A DNA stretch of 64,000 nt from Celeribacter neptunius (GCF_900113955.1 NZ_FORH01000003.1:124001-188000); one strand, 5' to 3'; positions 42,952 through 52,552 are shown, counted from the stretch's first letter. Notes: generated by a model not told the origin, from the letters alone. Translations and numbers: made by a program.

Positions 42952-43770
42952 TCAATCACCCAGCTTGGCATGCACCTCGGCGAGATCGACCTCGCCCAGC
43001 GGCATCTTGTTGCCAGGATTCTCGAAATCGTATTTGAACAGCTGGAAATCGCGTTTGTAGATTTCCCACATCAGATGCATCGACAGATCGTCGAAATAAT
43101 CCTCGACCGGGTGCAGCCGCTTCGGACCATGGCCCTCGGATTCGTTGAACCGCGGGATTTTCGCCAGATCGACCTTATGCGGCGTCTCGATATGATCGAG
43201 CACGTCCTGCATGCCTTCGTTGAATTTCTCGGTGAAGAAAATCTTGTCGTAGGTGCCGCCGTTGACGATGAAGGTCGAGACATGGCCGGACATCGCCGAC
43301 CAGTGAATATCCGGGTCCATCGGCCGGCGGAACCGGATGGTGTCGCGCACAAAAAGCAGGAAGCGCCGGAAAGAAGCGATCTGATCGAACTCCTGCTTGC
43401 CATCGTCACCGCCGACCTCGATGCCGTATTTCTGGATCAATTGCGGCACGAGCTTGCCACGGTAGCGTTTTCCATTGCGCTGGATGCCGCAAATCTTGTC
43501 GAAAAAGCTCGACAAAACACGGGTATAGGGGTTGCGGACACAGGTGAACGCATAGCTTTTATGAGCCTGCACATTGGCTTCGATCACAGGCTGGCTTTCC
43601 TCCTGCGCCCATTTGTGCATGCGATCGGTGCTGTCGTGGATATCACCATCGAAGAACTCGCCATGATCCGAATAGAACATGATCTGTCCGATCGTCGAAC
43701 AGGCACATTTCGGGACGACGCGATAGACAACGCTCTCGCTTTCGGTCATCCAGGTTCCGGGAAAGCCCAT
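42952..43770 (-). CDS. Sulfotransferase family protein (Sulfotransfer_2 type)
   Basis: Protein of 272 residues. It has the 5'-phosphosulfate loop (YRVVPKCACSTIGQIM) and the 3'-phosphate-binding region (CVRNPYTRVLSSFFDKI), typical of carbohydrate sulfotransferases using PAPS. Start at ATG 43770 (MGFPGTWMTESES), preceded by GGAG. Likely adds sulfate to a surface glycan. It diverges from a branching-type glycosyltransferase at 43904, which supports that context. Confidence 0.88.
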   Translation of the reverse strand: MGFPGTWMTESESVVYRVVPKCACSTIGQIMFYSDHGEFFDGDIHDSTDRMHKWAQEESQPVIEANVQAHKSYAFTCVRNPYTRVLSSFFDKICGIQRNGKRYRGKLVPQLIQKYGIEVGGDDGKQEFDQIASFRRFLLFVRDTIRFRRPMDPDIHWSAMSGHVSTFIVNGGTYDKIFFTEKFNEGMQDVLDHIETPHKVDLAKIPRFNESEGHGPKRLHPVEDYFDDLSMHLMWEIYKRDFQLFKYDFENPGNKMPLGEVDLAEVHAKLGD

Positions 43771-43903
43771 ATTTACCACTACTCCTATTTGCCACACACG
43801 GCGCGGCCCTTTTCGCTTTAAAAGCAAATTAGCCTTGATTATTCAATGATTGGTTACGCTTATATGCGGACAATGCGTCAAAAATGAGGTCATGGTTTCC
43901 GAT

Positions 43904-45481
43904 ATGGCACGAATTGCCTTCATCTTGTTGTGCCACAAAGATCCGGAAGCGATCATCGATCAGGCCCGGAGACTGACCCGGGCTGGCGACTATATCTCGA
44001 TCCATTTCGACGCGCGGGGCGGCAAGGAAACCTTTGAAACCATTCGCGCGGGTCTCGCGGACAACCCGAATGTCACCTTCGCGACCAAACGGATCAAATG
44101 CGGCTGGGGCGAGTGGAGCCTTGTGCAAGCCACGCTCTATGCCATCGAAGCGGCCGAGCAAGCCTTTCCGCGCGCCACGCATTTCTACATGCTCTCCGGC
44201 GATTGCATGTCGATCAAGACCGCTGAATACATGCATGACTTCCTCGACCGCGAGGATGCGGATTTTATCGAGAGTTTCGACTTTTTCGAAAGCGACTGGA
44301 TCAAGACCGGAATCAAGGAAGAACGGCTAACCTACCGCCACTGGTTCAACGAACGTACGCAGAAATGGCTGTTTTACCAGAGCTTCTGGATGCAACGCCG
44401 GCTCGGCCTCGAACGCCAGATCCCGGACGATCTGCAGATCATGATCGGCTCGCAATGGTGGTGTCTCAGGCGCCGCACCATCGAATGGCTGCTCGAATTC
44501 ACCCGGAATCGTCCCGATGTGATGAGGTTCTTCCGCACCACATGGATCCCGGATGAAACGTTTTTCCAGACATTGGTACGGCATCTGGTGCCGGAGACTG
44601 AGATTCGCACCCGCACGCTGACCTTTCTGATGTTCACCGATTACGGCATGCCGGTGGTGTTCTATAACGACCATTACGATCTCTTGCTGTCGCAGGACTA
44701 TCTGTTCGCCCGCAAGATCTCGCCCGAGGCCAAGGAGTTGAAAAAACGTCTGGGCGACCTGTTCGCGGATACGGGCGTTTCGTTCCAGATCTCGAACGAA
44801 GGCCGGTCGTTGTTCCAGTTCCTGACCGGACGCGGGCGTGATGGCCGCCGCTTTGCCCAACGGTTCTGGGAGACCGAAAGCTCTCTTGGCCGCAACCGCG
44901 AGCTCTTGATGATCGTCTGCAAGAAATGGCACGTCGCCAAGCGCCTGGTCTCACAGATCAAGGAACACAGCGACATTCCCTGTCTCGAATATCTGTTCAA
45001 CGAGGAAAACACCTATCTGCCGGATCTCGGCGGGATCGAGAAAAGCCTCGAGAAACGCACCCGCCACCGCCGCGCCTGGGTCAGGATGCTGTTCGATTAT
45101 TTCGACACCGACCGGATGGTGGTCTGTCTCGACCCGCAAGGGCTCGACCTGATCCGGGATTTCTATTCCGATCGCTCCGGCACCAAGCTGTTGGAAATCG
45201 AATGCGATTTCACCGATGACTACCTGTCAGGCCACGCGAAACGCACCGGTCTTGCCAGCGATCAAACCCCCGAGGATGCGCTGCAGCGGCTTTTGCCGAC
45301 GATCCGTGCCGACATGGTCCACGAGAGCGATCGCATCCGCGATGCCGAATTCGAGCATTACAGCCGCATCTCGCAAAGCAAGACACCGGAAGAGAATGCC
45401 GCGCCCCTTGCACGTTTCCTCGGCATCTCCGAAGATGAGGCCTGCGAGATCGCCTCGATGCATTACCTGTTTTCCGACTGA
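43904..45481 (+). CDS. Core-2/I-branching-type glycosyltransferase with extra C-terminal domain
   Basis: Protein of 525 residues. The N-terminal part (about 1-270) resembles GT14 beta-1,6-N-acetylglucosaminyltransferases: ARIAFILLCHKDPEAIIDQARRL, ISIHFDARGG, WSLVQATLYAIEAAE, HFYMLSGDCMSIKTAEYM and the segment GSQWWCLRRRTIEWLLEF with PDETFFQTL. The C-terminal 250 residues form a domain seen in roseobacter homologues, of unknown role. Start at ATG 43904. Divergent from the sulfotransferase, so a sulfated glycan is a reasonable guess. Confidence 0.85.
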   Translation: MARIAFILLCHKDPEAIIDQARRLTRAGDYISIHFDARGGKETFETIRAGLADNPNVTFATKRIKCGWGEWSLVQATLYAIEAAEQAFPRATHFYMLSGDCMSIKTAEYMHDFLDREDADFIESFDFFESDWIKTGIKEERLTYRHWFNERTQKWLFYQSFWMQRRLGLERQIPDDLQIMIGSQWWCLRRRTIEWLLEFTRNRPDVMRFFRTTWIPDETFFQTLVRHLVPETEIRTRTLTFLMFTDYGMPVVFYNDHYDLLLSQDYLFARKISPEAKELKKRLGDLFADTGVSFQISNEGRSLFQFLTGRGRDGRRFAQRFWETESSLGRNRELLMIVCKKWHVAKRLVSQIKEHSDIPCLEYLFNEENTYLPDLGGIEKSLEKRTRHRRAWVRMLFDYFDTDRMVVCLDPQGLDLIRDFYSDRSGTKLLEIECDFTDDYLSGHAKRTGLASDQTPEDALQRLLPTIRADMVHESDRIRDAEFEHYSRISQSKTPEENAAPLARFLGISEDEACEIASMHYLFSD

Positions 45482-45501
45482 GAGAGCCCTGAGGACCCCC
45501 C

Positions 45502-45879
45502 ATGCCCTACGCCTATGACGACCAGAATATCTTTGCCAAAATCCTGCGCGGGGAAATCCCCTCGACACCGGTTTTCGAAAGCGAGCACACGCTGGCCTTC
45601 CCGGATATCACGCCGCAGAAGAAAGCCCATATTCTGGTGATCCCGAAGGGGCCTTACCGCTGTTTCGATCATTTCGTGCTGGCCGCCTCGCCCGCCGAAC
45701 AACTGGATTTCTTCGCCTCGGTGGCCAAGGTCGCGGAACAGATCGGTGTGGCGGAAAGCGCCGGCGGTCAGGGCTTTCGCCTGATCACCAACTCCGGTGA
45801 GCATTCACATCAGGAAGTCCCGCATTTCCATGTGCATCTCCTGGGCGGTGAACCCTGCGGCCCGCTGACCTGCAAATAA
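45502..45879 (+). CDS. HIT family nucleotide hydrolase
   Basis: Protein of 125 residues with the histidine triad HFHVHLLGG near residue 107 and the N-terminal IFAKILRGEIPSTPVFE typical of HINT-type hydrolases acting on purine nucleoside phosphoramidates. Cytosolic. It follows the glycosyltransferase after 20 nt and ends before a strong, symmetric terminator. Confidence 0.95.
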   Translation: MPYAYDDQNIFAKILRGEIPSTPVFESEHTLAFPDITPQKKAHILVIPKGPYRCFDHFVLAASPAEQLDFFASVAKVAEQIGVAESAGGQGFRLITNSGEHSHQEVPHFHVHLLGGEPCGPLTCK

Positions 45880-45906
45880 GATCGCCACAGAAGATCCCAT
45901 AAAGAC

Positions 45907-45932
45907 AAAACCCCGCGAAATGCGGGGTTTTT
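45907..45932. terminator. Bidirectional terminator between HIT and ABC genes
   Basis: AAAACCCCGC, loop GAAAT, GCGGGGTTTTT. Runs of A before and T after the stem let it serve both convergent genes. Confidence 0.88.
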
Positions 45933-45953
45933 CATGCCTTATATAGACCTGTC

Positions 45954-46901
45954 TTATTTGCCCGAGGTCAGCTCGACAAACACGTCCTCGAGATCCGGCT
46001 CCATCGTGCGCACATCGCCGATGATGATCCCGGCAGCTTTCACCGCGTCGAAGATCGCATTGGCCGAGCACTGCCCTCGCGAATAGTCAAACACCAGCGC
46101 CCCGTCGCGACGACGTTCCATTTTGACCCCGTCCGGCAGGTCAAACACCTCCGGCGCACCACCCTCGGGTTCGATCACCAGTGTTTTCGCATCCATCAGC
46201 CCCAAGAGGTTCTTGGTCGTGTCGCGTTTGATCAGCGCGCCATGGTTGATAATGGCGATCTCGTCGCACATCTCCTGCGCCTCTTCGAGGTAATGGGTGG
46301 TGAGAATGATCGTCATACCGCGTTCTTCGTTGAGCTTGCGCACATTGGTCCAGAGCATTTGCCGCAACTCGATATCCACCCCGGCGGTGGGTTCGTCCAG
46401 CACCAGGATCTGCGGATTGTGCACCAGCGCCTTGCCGAGAAGCAGACGCCGCCGCATGCCGCCCGAGAGCGTTCGGGCATAGGCGTCGGCCTTGTCGGAA
46501 AGCCCGATCAGCTCGAGGATCTCATCGGTGCGGCGATCGCGTTTCGGCACGCCGTAGAGCCCGGCCTGCACCTCAAGCGCGCCGCGCGGGGTGAAAAACG
46601 GATCGAGGTTCAGCTCCTGAGGCATCACCCCGATGGCGGCGCGGGACTGGCGCGGGTTCACATCCTGATCGAAGCCCCAGATTTTCACCCGGCCGGAGGT
46701 CTTGATCACCAGCCCGGCGAGAATGTTGATCATCGTCGATTTGCCGGCGCCGTTTGGCCCGAGAAGGCCAAAGATCGAGCCCTGGGGAATACACAGATCA
46801 ACCCCCTTCAAAGCCTCTTTCGGCGGCTGGCCAGCTCTGCCCGCGTAGGTCTTGCGCAGGGCTTCGATCTCGATGGCATTGCGCCCGATGTCGTGGCTCA
46901 T
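45954..46901 (-). CDS. ABC transporter ATP-binding protein (drug/export type)
   Basis: ATPase of 315 residues. Walker A GPNGAGKST, signature LSGGMRRRLLLGKALV and Walker B ILVLDEPTAGVD place it in the CcmA/ABC-2 exporter group (drug, polysaccharide or lipid export). A C-terminal regulatory domain of about 75 residues follows. Start set at ATG 46901 behind GGGAGAGGGAGAGA. No permease gene is adjacent, so the membrane partner must be elsewhere. Confidence 0.9.
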   Translation of the reverse strand: MSHDIGRNAIEIEALRKTYAGRAGQPPKEALKGVDLCIPQGSIFGLLGPNGAGKSTMINILAGLVIKTSGRVKIWGFDQDVNPRQSRAAIGVMPQELNLDPFFTPRGALEVQAGLYGVPKRDRRTDEILELIGLSDKADAYARTLSGGMRRRLLLGKALVHNPQILVLDEPTAGVDIELRQMLWTNVRKLNEERGMTIILTTHYLEEAQEMCDEIAIINHGALIKRDTTKNLLGLMDAKTLVIEPEGGAPEVFDLPDGVKMERRRDGALVFDYSRGQCSANAIFDAVKAAGIIIGDVRTMEPDLEDVFVELTSGK

Positions 46902-47099
46902 TCTCTCTCCCTCTCCCGCTCCGGCGGCAAGGGCCGGTTGCCCCTTGTTCCTACCGCGCGGATCGCTATCATGCAGCCCTGATTTAGGGCCTCGCCCGTC
47001 GCGCAGCAACCGCGCAGCCGCGCCAAGCCCCTTTGCACAGACCCGCATACCCCGTGCCGGCAGCATCCTCTGGCACGACAGCGACAAAGGAAGATGAAG

Positions 47100-47282
47100 A
47101 TGACGATCAAAGCGCCGGAAACCGAAGTGGTCTCCACCTGGAAAGTGGCCTGTGATGGCGGCGAAGGCGCGCTCGGCCATCCCCGGGTCTGGTTGGTGAT
47201 TCCGCACGAGACCGGCTATGTCGAATGCGGCTATTGCGACAAGAAATTCATCCACGAGAGCGCCAAGATCTCCGAAGCCTGA
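47100..47282 (+). CDS. Zinc-finger zf-CHCC protein (NDUFS6-like)
   Basis: Protein of 60 residues with [19 protein letters not shown] and [11 protein letters not shown], giving the Cys-x(n)-His-x(n)-Cys-x-x-Cys zinc site of zf-CHCC proteins, related to the NDUFS6 subunit of complex I. ATG 47094 is a possible start, but AAGGA fits better for 47100. Monocistronic with its own terminator. Confidence 0.92.
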   Translation: MTIKAPETEVVSTWKVACDGGEGALGHPRVWLVIPHETGYVECGYCDKKFIHESAKISEA

Positions 47283-47356
47283 GGCTGCGACGGGTGTTGC
47301 CGCGCCAACGGGCGAGCGGCTCGACAATCGCAAGTTGACGTGAAAAAAAATTTGAT

Positions 47357-47384
47357 ACGCCCGGCGCTTAGCCCCGGGCGTTTT
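47357..47384 (+). terminator. Terminator after the zf-CHCC gene
   Basis: ACGCCCGG and CCGGGCGT pair over 8 bp with a 9-nt loop, followed by TTT and T-rich sequence. Confidence 0.8.
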
Positions 47385-47440
47385 ACATTTTTTAAGGCCT
47401 TGCCCCTAGGTTTTGCCTGAGCGCGAAGAAGGTGAGTGTC

Positions 47441-47863
47441 GTGATTACAATCAAACAGATTTCCATGGTGCGGAACAGTTTCCGGCAATTGGCACCCAGG
47501 CGCGACGAGATATTTCTCGGCGTCTATCAACGGCTCGCCAATGCCTCGCCGGAGTTCGAAACGCTCTACGGCATCGATCTCGGCCAGCGTGCCCGCACGC
47601 TCGATGGCATCGTCGAACTGGCGCTCCTGTCGCTCGATCACCCGACCGCGCTTTTCGGCACATTGCATGGTCTGGGGCGCCAATATGCCAATTACGGCAG
47701 CTGGCGGGACACCCATGATCTCCTGGCCGAATTCCTGATCGATTCCTTTGCCGAACATTCCGGCGAAAGCTGGACGCTCGAGCATTCGGAGGCCTGGCGC
47801 AGAGTGTTGCAATTCATCATTCAGGGCATGCTCGACGGTGCGAAATCCGCCGCCGTCGCCTGA
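47441..47863 (+). CDS. Globin-like protein with Tyr at the proximal His position
   Basis: All-helical protein of about 140 residues that follows the bacterial single-domain globin/flavohaemoglobin pattern: VRNSFRQLAPRRDEIFLGVYQRLANASPEFETLY (in part), GRQYANYGSWRDTHDLLAEFLIDSF, and EHSEAWRRVLQFII. In true globins the stretch aligned to GRQYANYG carries the heme proximal His (K-H in flavohaemoglobins); here it is Tyr. Heme binding is therefore doubtful or unusual. GTG 47441 is preferred because AGGTGA lies just upstream; 47432 is an alternative. Standing alone before polA. Confidence 0.75.
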   Translation: MITIKQISMVRNSFRQLAPRRDEIFLGVYQRLANASPEFETLYGIDLGQRARTLDGIVELALLSLDHPTALFGTLHGLGRQYANYGSWRDTHDLLAEFLIDSFAEHSGESWTLEHSEAWRRVLQFIIQGMLDGAKSAAVA

Positions 47864-47956
47864 GCGCTCCTCCTGACGATTTACTTGCTTGCAGGGGCCA
47901 AGCCCTTCCGTGCTATCAAGACGCATCACTGAAGCCTTCACGGGGAACCACGCGTC

Positions 47957-50770
47957 ATGACATTCGGCAAGGGCAGCCATCTTCACCTGATCGACGGATC
48001 GGCCTTTATCTTTCGGGCCTATCACGCGCTGCCGCCGCTGACGCGCAAATCCGACGGGCTCCCGGTCGGCGCCGTCTCCGGCTTTTGCAACATGCTCTAC
48101 AAATACATCGAGGACAGCAGCGGCAATAATGCCCCGACCCATGCCGCGGTGATCTTTGATGCCAAGGGCAAGACCTTCCGCAACGATCTCTACCCGGCCT
48201 ACAAGGCCAACCGTCCGCCCGCGCCCGAAGATCTGGTGCCGCAATTCCCGCTGACCCGCGAGGCCACCCGCGCCTTCAACGTCGCCTGTATCGAGATCGA
48301 AGGTTTTGAGGCCGATGACATCATCGGCACGCTGGCCCATCAGGCACGTGACGCCGGCGGCCGTGTCACCATCATTTCTTCCGACAAGGACCTGATGCAA
48401 TTGGTCGGCGGCGGCGTCGAAATGCTCGACCCGATGAAGAACAAGCGCATCGATCGTGAAGGCGTCGAAGAGAAATTCGGCGTCGGCCCGGAGCGCGTCG
48501 TCGATGTTCAGGCGCTCGCCGGCGACTCGGTCGACAATGTACCCGGCGCGCCGGGGATCGGGATCAAGACGGCGGCGCTTCTGATCAATGAATATGGTGA
48601 TCTCGACAGCCTGCTGGCGCGCGCCGAAGAGATCAAACAGCCGAAACGCCGTCAGACCCTGATAGAGAACGCCGAACTGATCCGGGTGTCCCGCGATCTG
48701 GTGCAACTGGATTGCGGCATGGAGCTGGATTTCAGCCTCGACACGCTCGAGGTACAGGAACCGGAAACCGACAAGCTCCTGGGCTTTCTCACCGAGATGG
48801 AATTCCGCACCATCGTCAAACGCGTCTCTGAACGCTTTGGCGTCGAGGCCCCGGCGATCCCGGAGGCGCCCGCCACCACGAGTCAGGGGGCGGGCGCACC
48901 GGCCCCCGCCGCAGCACCGGAGGCCAAGCCGTTCGACACCTCGTCTTATGAGAAGGTCTCCACCATGGGCGCGCTGGAGCGCTGGATCGACGCCATCTAT
49001 GCCCGCGGCTATGTGGCGGTGGACACGGAGACCACCGGGCTCGACGAGATGCAGGCCGATCTGGTGGGCATTTCGCTCTGCGTTGAACCCGGTGAGGCCT
49101 GTTACATCCCGGTCGGGCACACGCTGGGCGAGGACGATCTGTTCGGCGGGTCGAGCCTTGTCGACGGTCAGCTCGACAAAAACATGGTTCTGGACGCGCT
49201 CAAACCGGTGCTCGAGGATGAGAGCATTCTCAAGATCGGCCAGAACATGAAATATGACGCGAAGATTTTTGCCCGCCACGGGGTCAAAGTCGCGCCCTAT
49301 GACGACACCATGCTGATCTCCTACGCTTTGAATGCTGGCATCCACAATCACGGCATGGACGCGCTCTCGGAACGCTATCTCGATCACACGCCAATCCCGA
49401 CCAAGGATCTGCTGGGCAGCGGCAAATCCATGATCACCTTTGACAAGGTGGAGATCGCAAAAGCGGTGGAATATGCCGCCGAGGATGCGGATATCACGCT
49501 GCGGCTCTGGCAAGTCCTGAAACCGAAACTGCACAGTGAACAGGTCACCACGGTCTATGAGACCTTGGAGCGCCCGCTGTCGCCGGTGCTGGCACAGATG
49601 GAAATGGCCGGCATCCTTGTGGACCGCGATGTGCTCTCGCGCATGTCCAACGCCTTTGCACAGAAAATGGCCGGGCTCGAGGCCGAGATTCACGAACTCG
49701 CGGGCGAGACATTCAATGTCGGCAGCCCGGCGCAGCTGGGTGAGATATTGTTCGAGAAAATGGGTCTCGAAGGCGGCAAGAAGGGCAAGACCGGCAAATA
49801 TTCCACCCCCGCCGATGTGCTCGAGGATCTGGCCACCGAACATGACCTGCCGGGGCGGGTGCTCGACTGGCGCCAGCTCTCGAAACTGAAATCGACCTAC
49901 ACCGACGCGCTGCAAACCTTCATCCATCCCGAAACGGGCCGGGTGCATACGTCCTACGTGCAGACCGGCGCGGTGACCGGGCGTCTGGCCTCCTCCGACC
50001 CGAACCTGCAAAACATTCCGGTGCGCTCAGACGAAGGCCGCCGCATCCGCGAAGCCTTCATCGCGCCCAAGGGCAAAAAACTGATTTCTCTCGATTATTC
50101 CCAAATCGAGCTGCGCATCCTCGCCCATGTAGCAAACATCGACAGTCTGAAACAGGCCTTCCGCGACGGGCTCGACATTCACGCCATGACGGCGTCGGAA
50201 ATGTTCAATGTGCCGATCGAAGGTATGGATCCGATGGTCCGACGTCAGGCGAAAGCGATCAACTTTGGCGTGATCTACGGCATCTCCGGCTTTGGCCTCG
50301 CCCGCAATCTGCGCATTCCGCGCAAGGAGGCGCAGGGCTTCATCGACCGCTATTTCGAACGTTTCCCCGGCATCCGGACCTATATGGACGCGACCGTGGA
50401 GTTCGCGAAAGAGCACAAATACGTTCAGACCCTGTTCGGCCGCAAAATCCACACGCCGGAGATCGGTGCGAAAGGCCCGCAGGCGGGCTTTGCCAAACGC
50501 GCCGCGATCAATGCGCCGATTCAGGGCACCGCTGCCGACATCATCCGCCGCGCCATGATCCGCATGCCGGAAGCGATCAGGGATCTGCCCGCCACCATGC
50601 TTTTGCAGGTGCATGACGAATTGATTTTCGAAGTGAATGAAGACGCCTGCGATGCGGTGATCGAAGCGGTGAAAGAGGTGATGGAAAACGCCTCTGACCC
50701 GGCGGTCAAGCTCGACGTGCCGATCGAGGTGGACGCGGGGATCGGTGACAACTGGGCCGAGGCGCATTGA
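47957..50770 (+). CDS. polA: DNA polymerase I
   Basis: Replication and repair polymerase of 937 residues. The N-terminal 5'-3' exonuclease domain (about 1-290) has HLIDGSAFIFRAYHALPPL and GFEADDIIGTLA. The 3'-5' proofreading domain keeps its acidic site (VAVDTETTGLDEM). The polymerase domain has motif A SLDYSQIELRIL, motif B RRQAKAINFGVIYG and motif C LQVHDELIFEV. All catalytic residues are in place, so this is a full-activity enzyme. Monocistronic. Confidence 0.98.
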   Translation: MTFGKGSHLHLIDGSAFIFRAYHALPPLTRKSDGLPVGAVSGFCNMLYKYIEDSSGNNAPTHAAVIFDAKGKTFRNDLYPAYKANRPPAPEDLVPQFPLTREATRAFNVACIEIEGFEADDIIGTLAHQARDAGGRVTIISSDKDLMQLVGGGVEMLDPMKNKRIDREGVEEKFGVGPERVVDVQALAGDSVDNVPGAPGIGIKTAALLINEYGDLDSLLARAEEIKQPKRRQTLIENAELIRVSRDLVQLDCGMELDFSLDTLEVQEPETDKLLGFLTEMEFRTIVKRVSERFGVEAPAIPEAPATTSQGAGAPAPAAAPEAKPFDTSSYEKVSTMGALERWIDAIYARGYVAVDTETTGLDEMQADLVGISLCVEPGEACYIPVGHTLGEDDLFGGSSLVDGQLDKNMVLDALKPVLEDESILKIGQNMKYDAKIFARHGVKVAPYDDTMLISYALNAGIHNHGMDALSERYLDHTPIPTKDLLGSGKSMITFDKVEIAKAVEYAAEDADITLRLWQVLKPKLHSEQVTTVYETLERPLSPVLAQMEMAGILVDRDVLSRMSNAFAQKMAGLEAEIHELAGETFNVGSPAQLGEILFEKMGLEGGKKGKTGKYSTPADVLEDLATEHDLPGRVLDWRQLSKLKSTYTDALQTFIHPETGRVHTSYVQTGAVTGRLASSDPNLQNIPVRSDEGRRIREAFIAPKGKKLISLDYSQIELRILAHVANIDSLKQAFRDGLDIHAMTASEMFNVPIEGMDPMVRRQAKAINFGVIYGISGFGLARNLRIPRKEAQGFIDRYFERFPGIRTYMDATVEFAKEHKYVQTLFGRKIHTPEIGAKGPQAGFAKRAAINAPIQGTAADIIRRAMIRMPEAIRDLPATMLLQVHDELIFEVNEDACDAVIEAVKEVMENASDPAVKLDVPIEVDAGIGDNWAEAH

Positions 50771-50788
50771 GGGGGCTTTGAGGCCTTT

Positions 50789-50914
50789 CGCCGAGCGGCT
50801 GCGCTGGCCCGTGGGGAAGCGCAGTCCGCGTTGACGTCATCATTTTATGTCAGCCGAATCCGCAAAAGATCAATCTGTTGCACGCGGATGACACTGCGCC
50901 TGCCCGCCGCGCCA
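50789..50914. repeat. Dispersed repeat, copy D (divergent)
   Basis: Sits between the convergent polA and PfkB genes. It matches copy C in the same direction over CCCGTGGGG, AATCCGC, AAAGATCAATCTGTTGC and GCC.GCCCGCC blocks. It is the most divergent copy. The gap otherwise shows nothing. Confidence 0.5.
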
Positions 50915-50925
50915 AGGGTTCCCCC

Positions 50926-51912
50926 TCAGATCAGCCCTTCTTTCTGGAACAGAAGCTTCAGATCGGTCGCCGGGCGCGGCCCGATATGCGAGATCACCTC
51001 GGCGGCGGCGACACAGCCCATGCGGCCACAGGTGGCGAGGCTCTGCCCCGTGGCATAGCCATAGAGGAAACCGGCGGCAAATTGATCGCCCGCACCGGTG
51101 GTATCCACCGGCTGCACGCGTTTCACCGGCACCACCGCCTCTTCGTCGCCCTGCACCAGAACGACGTCGGAGCCGGAGCGGGTGCAGACCACCAGCCCGG
51201 ATTCATTCGCTGCGGTTTCCAGCGCGGTCGAGAGATCGCTCTGATAGAGGCTTTCCCATTCGTGCTCATTGCCGATGACGAAATCCATCTCACGCACGAA
51301 TTTTCGGAAATCGTCACGATGCCGATCGACACAGAACGGGTCGGAGAGCGAAATCCCGACCTTGCCGCCCGCCGCCTTGGTCAGTTTCGCAGCCTGATCG
51401 AAGGCGAATTTGCCCTTGGGCTTGTCATAGAGATAGCCCTCGAGGAACATGATCTCGGTGTCGCCTGCCACCTCGGCATTCACGTCGGCCTCGGAGATTT
51501 CCGAAGAAATCCCCAGATAGGTGTTCATCGAGCGCTCGCCATCGGGCGAGACGAAAATCATCGACCTCGAGGTCGGTAGTTCACCGCCCTCGACCGGCGG
51601 GTTCACATAGGCGGTGCCACCATGTTGCATTTCATCGGCATAGAACCGCCCCAGAGCATCCGCGTGCACCCGCCCGATAAAGCCGGTCTTGAGCCCCAGA
51701 TTACCTAGCCCCGCCAGCGTGTTGGCCACCGATCCCCCCGGCGTCTGCACCCGGTCGTGCATGGCACCATAGAGAAACTCGCCCCGGTCCTGTTCCACCA
51801 GCTGCATGATGCCTTTCTGGATGCCCAGAAGCTCCAGCGTCGTATCCGGCGCATGGCTGATCACATCGACAATGGCGTTGCCGATGCCGACAACCTGATA
51901 GGTCTTAGTCAA
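50926..51912 (-). CDS. PfkB-family carbohydrate/adenosine kinase
   Basis: Kinase of 328 residues. PfkB signatures are present: GGSVANTLAGLGNLGLKTGFIGRV (in part) near the N terminus and DTTGAGDQFAAGFLYGYATG, with the catalytic Asp, near the C terminus. Alphaproteobacterial members of this group are usually labelled adenosine kinase, phosphorylating nucleosides or sugars. Start set at TTG 51912, 7 nt after GAGGAG and overlapping the end of nth by 8 nt; the frame extends upstream to 51933. It is coupled to nth. Confidence 0.92.
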   Translation of the reverse strand: MTKTYQVVGIGNAIVDVISHAPDTTLELLGIQKGIMQLVEQDRGEFLYGAMHDRVQTPGGSVANTLAGLGNLGLKTGFIGRVHADALGRFYADEMQHGGTAYVNPPVEGGELPTSRSMIFVSPDGERSMNTYLGISSEISEADVNAEVAGDTEIMFLEGYLYDKPKGKFAFDQAAKLTKAAGGKVGISLSDPFCVDRHRDDFRKFVREMDFVIGNEHEWESLYQSDLSTALETAANESGLVVCTRSGSDVVLVQGDEEAVVPVKRVQPVDTTGAGDQFAAGFLYGYATGQSLATCGRMGCVAAAEVISHIGPRPATDLKLLFQKEGLI

Positions 51913-52552
51913 AATTCTTCTCCTCATACTCACAGAGGTCGCGGATCAGACAGGCGCTGCATTTCGGTTTGCGGGCGGTACAGGTGTAACGCCCGTGCAG
52001 GATCATCCAGTGATGCGCATGTTGTTGGAATTCGGCGGGGATATGGTCTTCGATGGCGCGTTCGACCGCGACCACATCCTTGCCCACGGCAACGCCGGAG
52101 CGGTTGCCGAAACGGAAAATATGGGTGTCAACGGCCTGGGTCGGCACGTGCCACCACATGTTGAGGACCACATTGGCGGTCTTGCGCCCGACCCCCGGCA
52201 GGCTCTCGAGCGCGGCACGCGACGAGGGCACGACGCCGTCGAACTTGTCGACCAGGATCTGCGAGAGCTTGATGACGTTCTTGGCCTTGTTGCGGTAAAG
52301 CCCGATGGTCTTGATATGCTCGATCAGGCCTTCTTCGCCCAGTTCCAACATTTTCTCCGGCGTGTCGGCGATCTTGAACAGCTCGGCCGTGGCCTTGTTC
52401 ACGCCCTTGTCGGTGGCCTGCGCCGACAGCGCCACAGCCACGACGAGCGTATAGGCGTTGACGTGATCGAGCTCGCCCTTCGGTTCGGCCTCGGCCTCGC
52501 GAAAGCGGCTGAAAATCTCGTAGATGGTTTTGTAATCGAGCTGTTTGGTCAT
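51905..52552 (-). CDS. nth: Endonuclease III
   Basis: Base-excision repair DNA glycosylase/AP lyase for oxidised pyrimidines, 215 residues. The helix-hairpin-helix has the catalytic Lys (LPGVGRKTANVVL), the catalytic Asp lies in AVDTHIFRFGNR, and the 4Fe-4S cluster cysteines are spaced C-x6-C-x2-C-x5-C at the C terminus (CTARKPKCSACLIRDLC). Start at ATG 52552. It overlaps the PfkB gene and is co-transcribed with it. Confidence 0.96.
   Translation of the reverse strand: MTKQLDYKTIYEIFSRFREAEAEPKGELDHVNAYTLVVAVALSAQATDKGVNKATAELFKIADTPEKMLELGEEGLIEHIKTIGLYRNKAKNVIKLSQILVDKFDGVVPSSRAALESLPGVGRKTANVVLNMWWHVPTQAVDTHIFRFGNRSGVAVGKDVVAVERAIEDHIPAEFQQHAHHWMILHGRYTCTARKPKCSACLIRDLCEYEEKNFD

Noticed and set aside
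47231-50011. Open frame of 926 codons on the minus strand across polA
   Set aside because: It lies fully antisense to polA, whose catalytic motifs are intact. Its translation is low-complexity and His/Arg/Gly-rich, as expected from a GC-rich shadow frame.
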